Positions 11,395-22,800 of a DNA stretch of 64,000 bases are shown here, one piece after another. Below the pieces are notes generated by a model, which saw nothing but the letters and a program-made list of their open reading frames with translations, ran no database searches and was not told where the DNA came from. The DNA comes from Guadua angustifolia (taxonomy: Eukaryota > Streptophyta > Magnoliopsida > Poales > Poaceae). The number at the start of each line of letters is the position of its first letter. Positions within the stretch are counted from its first letter, which is position 1. The position numbers and the translations under genes are program-made. The DNA lies in assembly GCA_036346375.1 (NCBI GenBank), contig CM070501.1, forward strand, positions 56,523,326 to 56,587,325, given 5' to 3'.

Positions 11395-11520
11395 GCCAAG
11401 CCACACCCGCTTCCCTCCTCACCTCAAACACATCGCTCGCTCCAGTGCTCGACACTTCGCTCTAGCTACAAGCCAAGAACGGCACTGGCAAGTTCGTTCG
11501 CTGTTCCATCGCGCACAGCA

Positions 11521-12969
11521 ATGCCGGGCATGGAGGAGAAGGAGGCGCCGGAGCCGCACTTCTTGGTGGTGACGTACCCGGCGCAGGGGCACATCAACCC
11601 GGCGCGCCACCTCGCGGTGCGCCTTCTGCGCGCGACGGGGGCGCGCGTCACCGTCTCCACCGCGGTGTCCGCCTACCGCAAGATGTTCCCCGACGCGGCG
11701 GACGAGCGCGAGCACCGCGACGGCGCGGGGGTGTGCTACGTGCCCTACTCTGACGGCTACGACGACGGGTTCGATAGGGCCGTGCACGACCACACGCACT
11801 ACATGACCCAGGTCAAGCTCGTGGGGTCGCGCACGCTGGGCGCCGTCCTCGCGCGCCTCCGCGACGTCGGCCGCCCAGTCACTCTCGTGGTGTACACGCT
11901 CCTGCTGTCGTGGGTCGCCGACATCGCGCGCGACCACGCCGTGCCAGCCGCGCTCTACTGGATCCAGCCGGCCTCCGTGCTCGCCGCCTACTTCCATTTT
12001 TTCCGCGGTACCGACGGCGTCGACAAGGCCATCGCGGCCGCGGCAAGCGACCCCTGGGCGGCCGTCAGCGTCCCGGGGCTCCCGCCGCTCTGCGTGCGCG
12101 ATCTGCCGTCGTTCCTCACCATCACCTCCGACGACGACCCCTACGCCTTCGTGCTCACCGCGTTCCGCGACCTCATCGACGCGCTTGGCCGCGAGGACAG
12201 GCCCACCGTGCTCGCCAACACGTTCGAAGACATGGAGCCCGACGCGGTGGCGTCGCTGCGGCAGCACGGCCTCGACGTCATCCCCGTAGGCCCCGTGCTC
12301 TCCTTCCTGGACGCCGCGCCAGCCAACAACGACTCGGCGCCGACGTTGCCTTCCAGCAACGACCTGTTCAAGCAGGACGGCAAAGGCTACCTCGAGTGGC
12401 TCGACGCGCGGGCGGCGGGATCGGTGGTGTACATCTCCTTCGGGAGCCTGTCGGTGATGAGCAAGCGGCAGATCGCCGAGATCGCGCGCAGCATGGTGGA
12501 GAGCGGCCGGGCGTTCCTATGGGTGCTGAGGCAGGACAACCGCAGCGAGGACGAGGACAACGTGTGCAGCTACGGCGGCGAGCGTGGCATGGTGGTGGAG
12601 TGGTGCGACCAGGTGAAGGTGCTATCGCACCCGGCTGTGGGGTGTTTCGTGACGCACTGCGGGTGGAACTCGACGCTGGAGAGCGTGGCGTGCGGCGTGC
12701 CTGTCGTCTGCTTGCCGCAGTGGACGGACCAGGGCACCAACGCGTGGCTCGTGGAGCATCTCGGCTCCGGCGTCCGGGCCACAGTGAGCGACAAGGACGG
12801 CGTCCTGGAGGCCGACGAGCTGCGGAGATGCCTCGACTTCGCCACGTCCGAGATGGTGCGCGCCAAGGGCGCGCTGTGGAGGGAGAAGGCGCGGGCGGCA
12901 GCGTCCGAGGGCGGCTCGTCGGAGAGGAACCTCAGGGCATTCGTCAGGCAGGTCGCCGGAGGCAACTAG
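11521..12969 (+). CDS. UDP-glycosyltransferase, UGT75/group L type, copy 2
   Basis: This single-exon gene encodes 482 residues and is a close tandem paralogue of the gene at 3100-4545, aligned end to end apart from one extra Glu near the N terminus. It has the standard VTYPAQGHINP motif (His24), where copy 1 has ATFASQGHINP. Thr126 lies at the usual activating-Asp position (VYTLL). The PSPG box spans residues 361-404, starts WCDQ and ends TDQ; copy 1 ends MDQ. Copies differ in VVCLPQW against VVGVPQW and in the acceptor-side loops, so their acceptors may differ. The frame is open back to 11242, but I start at ATG 11521, which matches copy 1 and lies in the expected place after the TATA box. 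Acceptor unknown; glucose transfer is inferred from the final Gln. Confidence 0.94.
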   Translation: MPGMEEKEAPEPHFLVVTYPAQGHINPARHLAVRLLRATGARVTVSTAVSAYRKMFPDAADEREHRDGAGVCYVPYSDGYDDGFDRAVHDHTHYMTQVKLVGSRTLGAVLARLRDVGRPVTLVVYTLLLSWVADIARDHAVPAALYWIQPASVLAAYFHFFRGTDGVDKAIAAAASDPWAAVSVPGLPPLCVRDLPSFLTITSDDDPYAFVLTAFRDLIDALGREDRPTVLANTFEDMEPDAVASLRQHGLDVIPVGPVLSFLDAAPANNDSAPTLPSSNDLFKQDGKGYLEWLDARAAGSVVYISFGSLSVMSKRQIAEIARSMVESGRAFLWVLRQDNRSEDEDNVCSYGGERGMVVEWCDQVKVLSHPAVGCFVTHCGWNSTLESVACGVPVVCLPQWTDQGTNAWLVEHLGSGVRATVSDKDGVLEADELRRCLDFATSEMVRAKGALWREKARAAASEGGSSERNLRAFVRQVAGGN

Positions 12970-13048
12970 TCACCTTGTATTGCATTGTCGTGTAGTTCGA
13001 CGGCGGCAACTTGCCACCTTGCATTGCATTGTGGTGCAGTTCAACGCC
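12961..13048 (+). repeat. 44-bp tandem duplication across the UGT copy 2 stop codon
   Basis: Unit 12961-13004 starts GGCAACTAGTCACCTTG and contains the last two codons and the stop of UGT copy 2. Unit 13005-13048 starts GGCAACTTGCCACCTTG, the same sequence with a few changes; the TAG has become TTG in the second unit. It therefore sits in the 3' UTR and does not alter the protein. Confidence 0.75.
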
Positions 13049-15531
13049 TGCATGATAGGACGACTCTATCGACGAGGAAATCAAGTTGATTTAGACATTG
13101 CTGTTTAACATCTTCGGAAAGATGAAATATTGTCCTGTTCGTGTTGGATTTTCCGAGGTGGTATAAAACGTTGGAACTGATACGACTCTTTCGTCCGACG
13201 GATTCCACTCAGTCTATTAAAATTATCATAAGCTCCTAACCACTCATTCTTCGTCCATTCATTTTATCTCAAATCCACAACCGATCTCGCTCCCCCCATC
13301 TCATGCGACTCCACTGCTTCGGTGAGATAAACCAACCCTCCACTATCGAGCTCGTTCTCCAACGAGCTATGGCTGAGCATTCCTGTCCCAAATGCAAGCA
13401 GAAGAGGCCTAGGAGGGACACTGCGTCGTTGGGCCCCGGTGGGGGGCGGCGACGTTCGCAACGAGGAGTCGAAGGCGGAGCAGGTAAAGGCAGTAAGGAG
13501 TGGATCTACGGCGTGCCTGGCGTCACAGGTAGGTAGGTAGCAGCAGCAGTCGTCGAGGACGAGGTTGTGGCTCCCGTTCTAGCTGCCAGGGTGGCGCACT
13601 GACACCGCCACTTCCTTTGAGTTTGGCTCATCGGCGACACCCGAATATCCAATTCCATCCTCCTTTGGTATTCTTGTTGCATCCACTTTCTAGATTTGTT
13701 GTAACAACTTTCTTAAATTGTTATATGAGGTGTTTCATCTTGTCGCAATTCGTCTTCTCAGATGTTGTATCAAGAGAAATTTTAACGTACTTCCATTACT
13801 TTACAACAACTACAAAAATCTAACATATTTACTCGCTCTCTCTGCTCACGTTACTGCTTTTTTGCCTCCTGCCGGTGAGCACAAACATGAAGTGTTGACG
13901 TTGTTGAGGCACAAGAGCATCTGCTGTATTGTCTCCTTTGCTCACTAGGGATCGCCGCCTCAATTTCAGGCCGAGTGCATCCTCTCCTATTGAGCCGCTA
14001 GAGTTGGTCGTGGAGCTTCGTGGGCGACCGGACCTTCTGAACTTAAAGAAGGAGGTGGTGGTGGAGGCTGGTCTCGCCCACCACTAGATCTAGGCTTGCT
14101 AGTGATAAGGTGATGTTGTTTGTCAGCCTCCTCCCTTATTCATGTGAACTCATCTCGATTGTTGCATTCGATCGTTAAGTCCAATTATTGTATTAGTTTT
14201 CTTTGAATGTTGCGTTACTTTCTCTAAAATATTGTAGGATTTTTCAATGATTTTGCATTTGTTGGAACTATAATGTATACTTGTTGGAGTATTTTTCTTG
14301 TAATGTTGTATTGATAGTTCTTTTTTGTTAGCATTTTTTAGTTGTGCTTTTGTGTTTACTGCATTGGAGGGAGACTTTTGTTGCAAGCTCAGCAACAAAT
14401 TATTGTATCTCAGTTTTTTTTGTTGCATAGATGGATGGATTGAGATTTACGTCTTGAAGTCGGATCCGACGGTAGAGAAGACCTCCCATATAACATTGGT
14501 GGCGCTGTTCATTTAATTGAGATGTTGTTCGGTTGTTCCCAACCATGCAAATGTACATTTGAAGACGGTACGCTTATGCTTATTTTAAGTTTGCGAACGG
14601 AGTATGTTTGTGTAAATAGGTGGCATCGACTGTCCCAAATGATACAATTCTCGCTATACAGGCACAATTTTTGCGACCTTGCAGTTTATTTTGGTGCTTA
14701 CATTGAAAATTTTTAGCGTGTGTAAGCATCAATTGTTTGCCACGTGTCATCCACGTCATCATCGCCCTCGTGGTGTTTAGCAATTTTTCGGCAAGTATAG
14801 CAGCACATCACCAATCATTTGCAATGAAGTGTTTACTCTCAAAACAATGTTTGAATTCTCACACCGGTTGCTGCAGGCTTTTGTAGACCAGGAGCCTAAC
14901 CTGATCGCCTCATCTGAATAATGGAACCCAATAGTCTTCTAACCTGATAACGACCTTTTGTTGTGGATTAACGAGCTGTAAAGCCATTCCCAGTGCATAG
15001 TTTTATTTTCCAGTTTTCAAGAAATCTTCATCACTTTTTGCAGAAGTTTCATCTAGATTTCAAGTTTCATCTAGATAAAACTCTCTCTATCTCTCTCTTC
15101 ATAATTACTTTGCTATGTCACCAAATATAATGATGTGTCATATCATTTAATGAAAATAAAACTTAATTGAAACTCCTACTGGGAATAGCCTAAGGGACTC
15201 TTTTACTACTAAAAATTTTTTTTGCGAGCAACTGTAGGAAACTCCAATCATGGTCCAGATCATGTCTCAGTTTGCCGTCATTTTCGACGTTTTTCGAGTG
15301 GTGCAGAGTCGCCGAGTCAGACGCATTTGCAGATCTCTCTGGCCCAGCGTGATATCTCATTACTAACAAGGACCAATCCAGCGATCAGTCAGTAAGCTAG
15401 TATTTTTCTTTCTTGATTATCTCTATTCTGCAGTTCTGCACTGTATCAATGCCGTCCCATTTGGAAGAACTTGGCATGCAAGGATAAGTTTAAAATAAAA
15501 AAGAATACAATTTGCAACTTTTACCGTTGAT
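13049..15531. other. Intergenic DNA, no supported gene
   Basis: Several short open frames occur (for example 13303-13536) but none has a recognised domain. TTGTTG/TTGTTGC phrases recur around 13680-14420 and suggest an old repeat. The segment 14725-14770 holds CACGTG-type (G-box) text without a nearby gene start. Nothing else is recognised. Confidence 0.3.
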
Positions 15532-15539
15532 GTATTTAC

Positions 15540-15951
15540 TATTGTAGTGAAAAATGGCCGATTTGACCGATTAGTCGGCCGATTAATTGGTCGTATAATC
15601 CAATTAGTCGGTCGTTTTCTGATTAATCATCCTTTTTTGTTTAATCATGAAAATAGCTTATTTTTATTCACTAAGTACGATAAAATTAGTTTATAATATT
15701 GTGTCATGGTGTTTGTAGTATGTATCTTTTGGATGAAGTATAAATAATGAAATGTAAAACATGTTTTGTAGAGTGATAATTTACAATAAATTTATGTAAC
15801 TAAAATATTTCTAATTAATTTTAAATATAAATAAATATATTAATAAGAACACATAATCGTCTTTAAATTCCGATTAATTGGCCGTATTGCGATTAATCAT
15901 TTAACGACATCAAATCTGTCCGTCGAGCGTACACCATTTTTCACAACACTA
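15540..15951. mobile_element. hAT-type MITE with perfect 8-bp target duplication
   Basis: The element of 412 bp is flanked by GTATTTAC at 15532-15539 and again at 15952-15959, an exact 8-bp duplication as made by hAT transposases. The terminal inverted repeats, TATTGTAGTGAAAAATGG against TAGTGTTGTGAAAAATGG, match at 16 of 18 positions. The interior is AT-rich with several GATTAGTCGG/GATTAATTGG phrases and has no coding capacity, so it is non-autonomous. Confidence 0.85.
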
Positions 15952-16075
15952 GTATTTACATGGCATGTCATTTTCATGAAATTGTATTCAAGCAATACGG
16001 CAAGGAAACACATCCATAAAACTCCATATACGTACCTTTCAAGAAAGATTAGGACAACACTAACTTATTGCATAC

Positions 16076-16270
16076 CTTAGCTATAAATTAGAAGTGGCTT
16101 ATCTTCTCATAGAAGCTTAGCTATAAATTATGATGCCGGAAGCTTATCTTCTCGTAGAAGTGTCTTTCAGCTTCAAAGTACAACGTGGGCTTAAGCTAAT
16201 TCTGCCACAGGGCTGGTAAAGATCATAGATTCATACCCCAATTGGAGGAGCTTAAGCTAATTCTGCCATA
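16076..16270. repeat. Local direct duplications
   Basis: TTAGCTATAAATTA with a following CTTATCTTCTC.TAGAAG occurs twice (16077-16115 and 16116-16160), and GCTTAAGCTAATTCTGCCA occurs twice (about 16190 and 16249). They are short, imperfect and non-coding. Confidence 0.55.
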
Positions 16271-16880
16271 AGCATCAAGTTCCCAGCCAGATTGGGTATT
16301 GGCAATCGAATGAAACCGTGAGTGGCTGGGCACAGTTTCACTCTGTTTAGAAGTGGGCAAATACAATTTTACACGCATCACTATTGACGTGTAATAGAAT
16401 CGATTTCTGTGTACGGCCATAAAAGAAATAAGAAACAGCAACACAGATACAGTATGGGTAATTCAGGGGGCACTTGGTAGGCTCAGAAGCGCATTCTGTA
16501 CTATCCTCTTCATTCATTCTCCAATTTTTTTTTTGGGTAGCGGCAGGAAAGCATTAGGCCCTACGCTGTCGCCTTCCCTGGACCAACTCACAACAATAAG
16601 ACATCAATAGTAACTACGCAGTCCAGACAAGCCGGACTGCATGAACAACTGCCCTATCATTTTGGATTTTTGGCCCTTTTCCCCAACAATACGTTAACCA
16701 GGAGGTCTAAAGAAGAGAAATAAGATTAAAAAAAAACTTATGTACAAATGGTAAAAAGAAGGGAAAAAAGGGGCCAGAAGCTATCTACTGACGATTGAAT
16801 GGAGCAGAGAAGCTCCTTCAACAAAAAGATGCGTCTTGCACAAGTTGCATCTATACGCATCGGCTCACGCCAAAAAAGTG
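16271..16880 (-). other. 3' UTR and downstream flank of the EPL-like gene
   Basis: This lies downstream of the stop codon at 16881-16883 on the minus strand. A stretch at about 16530-16600 reads on the minus strand as GTAGGGCCTAATGC followed by a short A run, resembling the tail of a LINE or SINE. The true polyadenylation site cannot be placed. Confidence 0.35.
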
Positions 16881-19800
16881 TCAGCGTTCTTCATCCCTCA
16901 AATCCCTTCTGCCGTCCCGGAATGAATCCCTGTTGGATGCCTTGATCGCATCAGCGATCATGAGGGCAACTGTGGCCTTATGGAGGGCAAGATCAGCCTT
17001 GTGCATCAGGCAGTGGGCCCTTTCTCTCTTAAGCTTGGCCATCGTTGCTGCATGCTGTGCAGCGCTCAAGGCATCCCGCAGCTTGAGCTCCTCGATGTCA
17101 ATGTGGTGGCTCTGGGATGCCCCTGGGAACATGTGCTTCGAGTTCTGCCAACAATGAATGACTGTGTTCCAATGATCAGGCACGCCTCGCTTTATTTTCT
17201 GATGGCGGAAGGAAGGTGATTGTTGATGATCCTCAGAGAATGCAAAGCTTGCATTCCTTTTGACACTGTTAGTCCTGAAAAATCTTGGCGTAGAACCTCT
17301 TTCTGAAGCATCAAATGCGCGAGGGGAGTCTGTTCTCACAGAGAACCTGGGAGAGTACCCTGTTGGTGAATGAATAGAACCACCGTCATAGGATTCACAT
17401 GCCCTCCCATCCCCAACATATTCATTATATTTCCTAACTGGTATTTGACAGAAACAGGAACATATATCAGCAAAAGGGAAAAAAAAGGACCAATAAAGAC
17501 TACAAGACATTAAGGGTACCTGGTCGGTAAAGGCCATCCTGCTCTCTTGAAAAGTTGTGGCACCCTGAGGACATAAGCTTCTTATGTGATCGCTGCTTCG
17601 ACCCCTTGTATGGTATTTGGAATTGGAGTCCACGAGGTTTCAAACAGAAGGCAAACAGTGCAGGTTTTGGAGGCAACCTCTTTTCTTGGTACCCATTTGA
17701 TGAACTCTGTATTCTGTATACTGTTGATTCCCATTCCTGTAGCTGCTGCTCATAGATCTTCCACATAGCAGACTGAAAATGATAGAAAAGTAAAATTAGA
17801 GGAAGTATGCAAAATAATATTGTTTGGTGGACTGCTACGATTCATTTGGTAAGTTAAAAACATAATAACTGAAAAATGTAACAGTCAATCATTTTCCTGG
17901 AAGCATCAGCACTATTCTGCCTCTTTCAATTCAAGATAAAGAGTCCTAAAAATTATTAACCATGACCAGACACTTGCTTTATAGCCACTCTCGTTTAGAA
18001 CCCCCTATCAAAAAAGAATCTTCATATTTAGTGACACCGTGCAGAAGCTACTTAACCACAGGAGTAAACAAAGTCTCCCATGTTTACCCACTTTCTGTTT
18101 TCCATAAACCGTCAAACATGAGCAAGCAAAACCTTTTGCTCATGACGTACAAGAAAGCGAGACACAGCTATTGGTAAAAATCCAAAAGCAAGGATGGCAA
18201 AGCATATGTTCACCTGAAAGTGTCGAACGAGTGGCATTCCCTTTTTCTGCCTCTTGTCCTGCCAATAATAATGTATCATTTTAATGATGTCCAGTGGAAG
18301 GTTATCGATATCTAGTTCCTTCATCTGATCAATGGTGAACTCATTGCAGTTGTGGATATACGCAAGTTTCTCAAATTTGTCTATGACCCTCTCAAACAAG
18401 TCCTCTGTCAACTCACATCCAGTGCTGTCCTTACCTAGTAAGGATTTCCTCTGTCTTGAAATCCACTCTTCATCATCACTGTCCATGTCATAAATCACAC
18501 GGGATTCATCAAGAGCTATTTCAACATCTGTTCCGATATGGCCAAGATAATCTTGGGAACGCACACAGGATACAACATCACTATCATCATGAGTTTCAAC
18601 CAAGTAGACACCAGGGATTGGAATGTTTTTTACAGATGCAGCTCTGATGTTATGGCTATAGCATTCATCATGCATTTGTTTGAAAATCAACCATTGGCTT
18701 CTGTCAGGAAATTCTAGGTACCATTCCGGGCCCCCCTTCCACATCATAGCATGTGTATATCGGTTTGTGGCCCCAGGCTGCAAAACTTGACAAACCTTGT
18801 GAGCATACTTGGTTCCTTCAGCAAGCTCCACACAAATTCTCCTATCACTCTGAACATCGGAGTCAATTTTGATCTGAGTATCATACTCCCTCCATCCTCT
18901 ATCACCAACTGTAACCAGAACATTTGCAACACATGTAAAAGACTCCGGGCTGCTCTGGCCACTTCTAGAATTATCAGGAAGTCTCTTTGCATCATTTGTC
19001 TTAGCATTGCTATGAGATTGTATTTTCTGGAAATGGCCTTTATGCTTTAAGCCAAGTTCATCATTTCTAGGAGAAACTGAGTATGGCACCTGAGTTCGTG
19101 GCTTCTTAGAACCACCAGCAAAGCCAGCCATCATGAGATCTTCTGGCCATAATTTTGAACCATCCCCAAAAGTGCGTGATATGGATGTAAACCGGTTCCG
19201 GTGGTAGGTTGTCCTGGGCGCAGTTGGTGTAGCACGACCAATTGGATAGTCATTCAATTCCTGGATCAAGTTAGATACAGGTGGTGTGGCTTTTTCATCT
19301 TTGCTAAGTAACCTATCATCCGGTGGATCAGACGTCTTATGTTGATGCATGTTTATGGACGTATACCTCTCTTCAGACTTCTGTGGAGAGAAAATCACAT
19401 CATGATTGGAAGAACAAGGTTTGTTAGCACCTACATAAGAGCCATTTTGATCTGGAGCCCTTCTGCATGTCATGTTGGCATCAGCAATATTGCTGTCATT
19501 ACATTCAAGACTCACAATGCTTTCAGCAGGATTGAGCTCCCTGCTAGCAGAGCTAGAATGATTTATGCAACCAACAGTGCCGATATCCAAGGGACCATCA
19601 GTGGATGAACCAGGATCAAGAGAACAAATTCCAGAAGCAGGAGCAACCGGATGAACCAGACCAGATGTATGTTGTGACATGAAGTGCTGATCCGCTTCTA
19701 AAGAAAATGGCACAGACTCCTGAAAACCACTAGAAGTCAAATTACTTTCAACGAGCAATTTTAGATGGTGACAAAGCAGAAGTGAAGGTGCAGCAACTGC

Positions 19801-22800
19801 ATCCAGATCATTCTGAGCAAATCCACATCGCTCATCAGGGCAACAAATCACAGGGTCAACATCTGAATAATTTGATTCTGGAAGAAACTGTAAGTCCCGA
19901 ACATTGAACAATAAATCCTGTTTAACAGAAAATATTTTATCAGTAATAAGCCGACTTGCTATAAGCCTAGATTTTCAGCACGATATGTTTCAAACTAATG
20001 CATTCAATTATATTGAGACTATGCAAATAGAAGATCGAAGACATAATAGATTACTCAATGGACACAGATGAACAAGTAAACAACGGTTAAACTGTATATT
20101 TCCACTAAGTAATGCATCAATACATGATTCTCATTGCATATAATAAACACAATGGGAATCATGTGAGGCATAGGCAGGACTAAAATTGTGTATAGCTGAT
20201 TTCTGGGAAAAATATCGCAGAGAAAAACTTCTACGCACAAATATCCACAACAGAATCACTTAGTGCAAGAAGTAACAGAAATGAGTATTTATCCCCAATA
20301 ACAAAAAGAAGGCTTTGGGTTAAGACAGATGAATAATATTGAGGACGATACTTTAAAACCAGACAGCAGTGCAAGAAAATGGTCACAATATTAAATCTTC
20401 AGTATGAAGTATGAAGCCCCATTAGATAAATAAAAAAAACTATTCATTCAGATCCTTGTCGTCAAGAAATGAAGAACATATACAGTTTCAGCCGTAGTGA
20501 AGTAACACAATGAAAAGTAACCCATACAAAAACAAATCCAGTGTTCTAAAGTTTTAATGCAAATTATATGGTTCAAAGGTTAATATTACTTCAAATGAGT
20601 CTAGTAAAACTGATCCTACAAAGCTAAGCTTTTACAGAATTCAATTAAAGCTTGGCTTCCTAGCTATCCAGGGACAAAAAGAAACATATAGCAGATACAC
20701 AGAGAGGAAGTTTGCTATGAAATAAAGTGTAAGAGGAAATTGGTCTCCCATCACTTGGGAAGATCGCAAATCAACTTCCTCAGATAACCTAATGATTACT
20801 ACCTCACAAAAGTTCCGGGAGTACTTCCAAAGAGAAGATAGCCAAATGATTACTACCTCACATAAATTCAAGGAACACTTCTAAAGAGAAGCTAGCCAAA
20901 TGATTACTACCTCACATAAGTTGAAGGAGCACTTCAAACAAAGAACAAAGAAACATTTTATAGCTATTCTAGAATATGCTAGTGTAGCTTCAGTTGGAGG
21001 GTGAATCCAATTTATCCAAATACATGTCCAATCAGTCATTAATCAAGACTCTCATAAAGGGAAGCACTACTCAACCAAACTCAGTTGGATCTTTAAGTTA
21101 CCGTACAACAACAACCAAGACCCTATCGATGCCTCGGGACGCCTCTGTTGGAGATGTATAAACCATCTCAAACGATGTTGGGCGAACTTTTTTGCAATTG
21201 GTGCTACCATAACCCTATCACGAATATCATCATTGTGGATTCGATCTCGCCATGTATGACCACATATCCACCACAGTATCTGCATCTCTACTATGCTCAC
21301 ATTCTGTGCATGTTGTCTTTTTGTCGCCTAGCATTTCACTCTATACAACATTGCAAGTTTGATTGCTATCCTATAGAACTTATCCTAACTTTTGAGGAAC
21401 TTTTCTATCACATAGGACACTAGATGTTTGGCGCTATTTCACCCACCCCACTCATATCATATGGTTCACATCTTCATCAATCTTGCCATCACTCTGTAGC
21501 ATCGATCCCAAATATCTAAGTTACTGTATTGTGCTTTCGAGCAGTATCTACATCTTGTGCAAGGTCAAGAACTAATGTTGATCATTCTCAGTCAAGCACT
21601 GGCTAAATTCTAATTAGAATAATTTTCACAAAACTACAGGTTTCTTATACAAACTATCAGAAAACTACAGATTTTAGCTTCTATTTCACAAAACTACAGA
21701 TTTTAGAAAAACTTTTTTCACAAAACTATAGGTTTCTTGTACAAACTATCAGAAAAATACAAATTTTAGGAAAACTTTTTTTTCACAAAACTACATATTT
21801 TAGAAAAACTTGTTTCACAAAACTACAAGTTTTGGCATTGGCCGTTTCTTGTAACGAATCTGACAGTCTGGGCCCATATGGCAGTCTTACACACTCTCAT
21901 TTCCCGTTTCACTCACGCATGAGGCTATCATATGGGCTCAGACTGTCAGACCCATTACAAGAAACGGTTTATTCTAAAACTTGTAGTTTTATAATACAAG
22001 TTCTTCTAAAATATATAGTTTTGTTAATCAAGTTCTCCTAAAATCTGTAGTTTTGTGAAATAGAAACTAAAATCTGTAGTTTTCCGATAGTATGTATAAG
22101 AAACCTGTAGTTTTGTGAAATAGAAGCTAAAATCTGTAATTTTTTGATAGTTTGTACAAAAAACATTTAGTTTGTGAAATTTACTCTTCTAATCATAGTG
22201 CTGAGAGAAGGCAATAGAAGTAAACATTTCTGTAAAAACTAAATAATGTTCCTGTTGCAACATAAGATACCAGTCTATATCTCTTCTACAAATATTCTGG
22301 CTTTCAAGAAATGATTAACATTCCCACATTGATTAATACAATAATAACTAAGAGTGGAAACCTCTCATTGTTAATGAGCGTAAAACCATGGGCAGCAAGC
22401 TATCTTTTTACATTTCTTTTTTTAAAAAATTCCTGGGCATGCAATATTCAGAATCAATTACAAAAAAAAAATCATAATGTGGAAAGATCAATACAATTTG
22501 CATAGATAAGGAGGAAGCAGTACCTTAGAAATGAGATTCAGTGAAGTGGAGACTCTTTGATCAGTTCCATTGGCGAGTTGCTTGATGTTGGCATATGTGC
22601 AATTAACTTTAGACAACTCCCTTTTCAAACAGTGGTACTGTAGCTTTCCTAGCAGGTGCTTCCATTCTGATTTCCCTATCCCAAAGAAACTGAACAAAAC
22701 AAACACTACTTGGCTACTACCATGCAAACCAGATATCTGAAACCTGACCGAGGTGCATGGCATTTTCAGTTCCTTGAGAGTATTCTGCCCAGAATACTGA

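Noticed and set aside
11242..11520. 93-codon N-terminal extension of UGT copy 2
   Set aside because: It contains the TATA box and the promoter block shared with copy 1, has no counterpart in copy 1, and is best read as promoter and leader.
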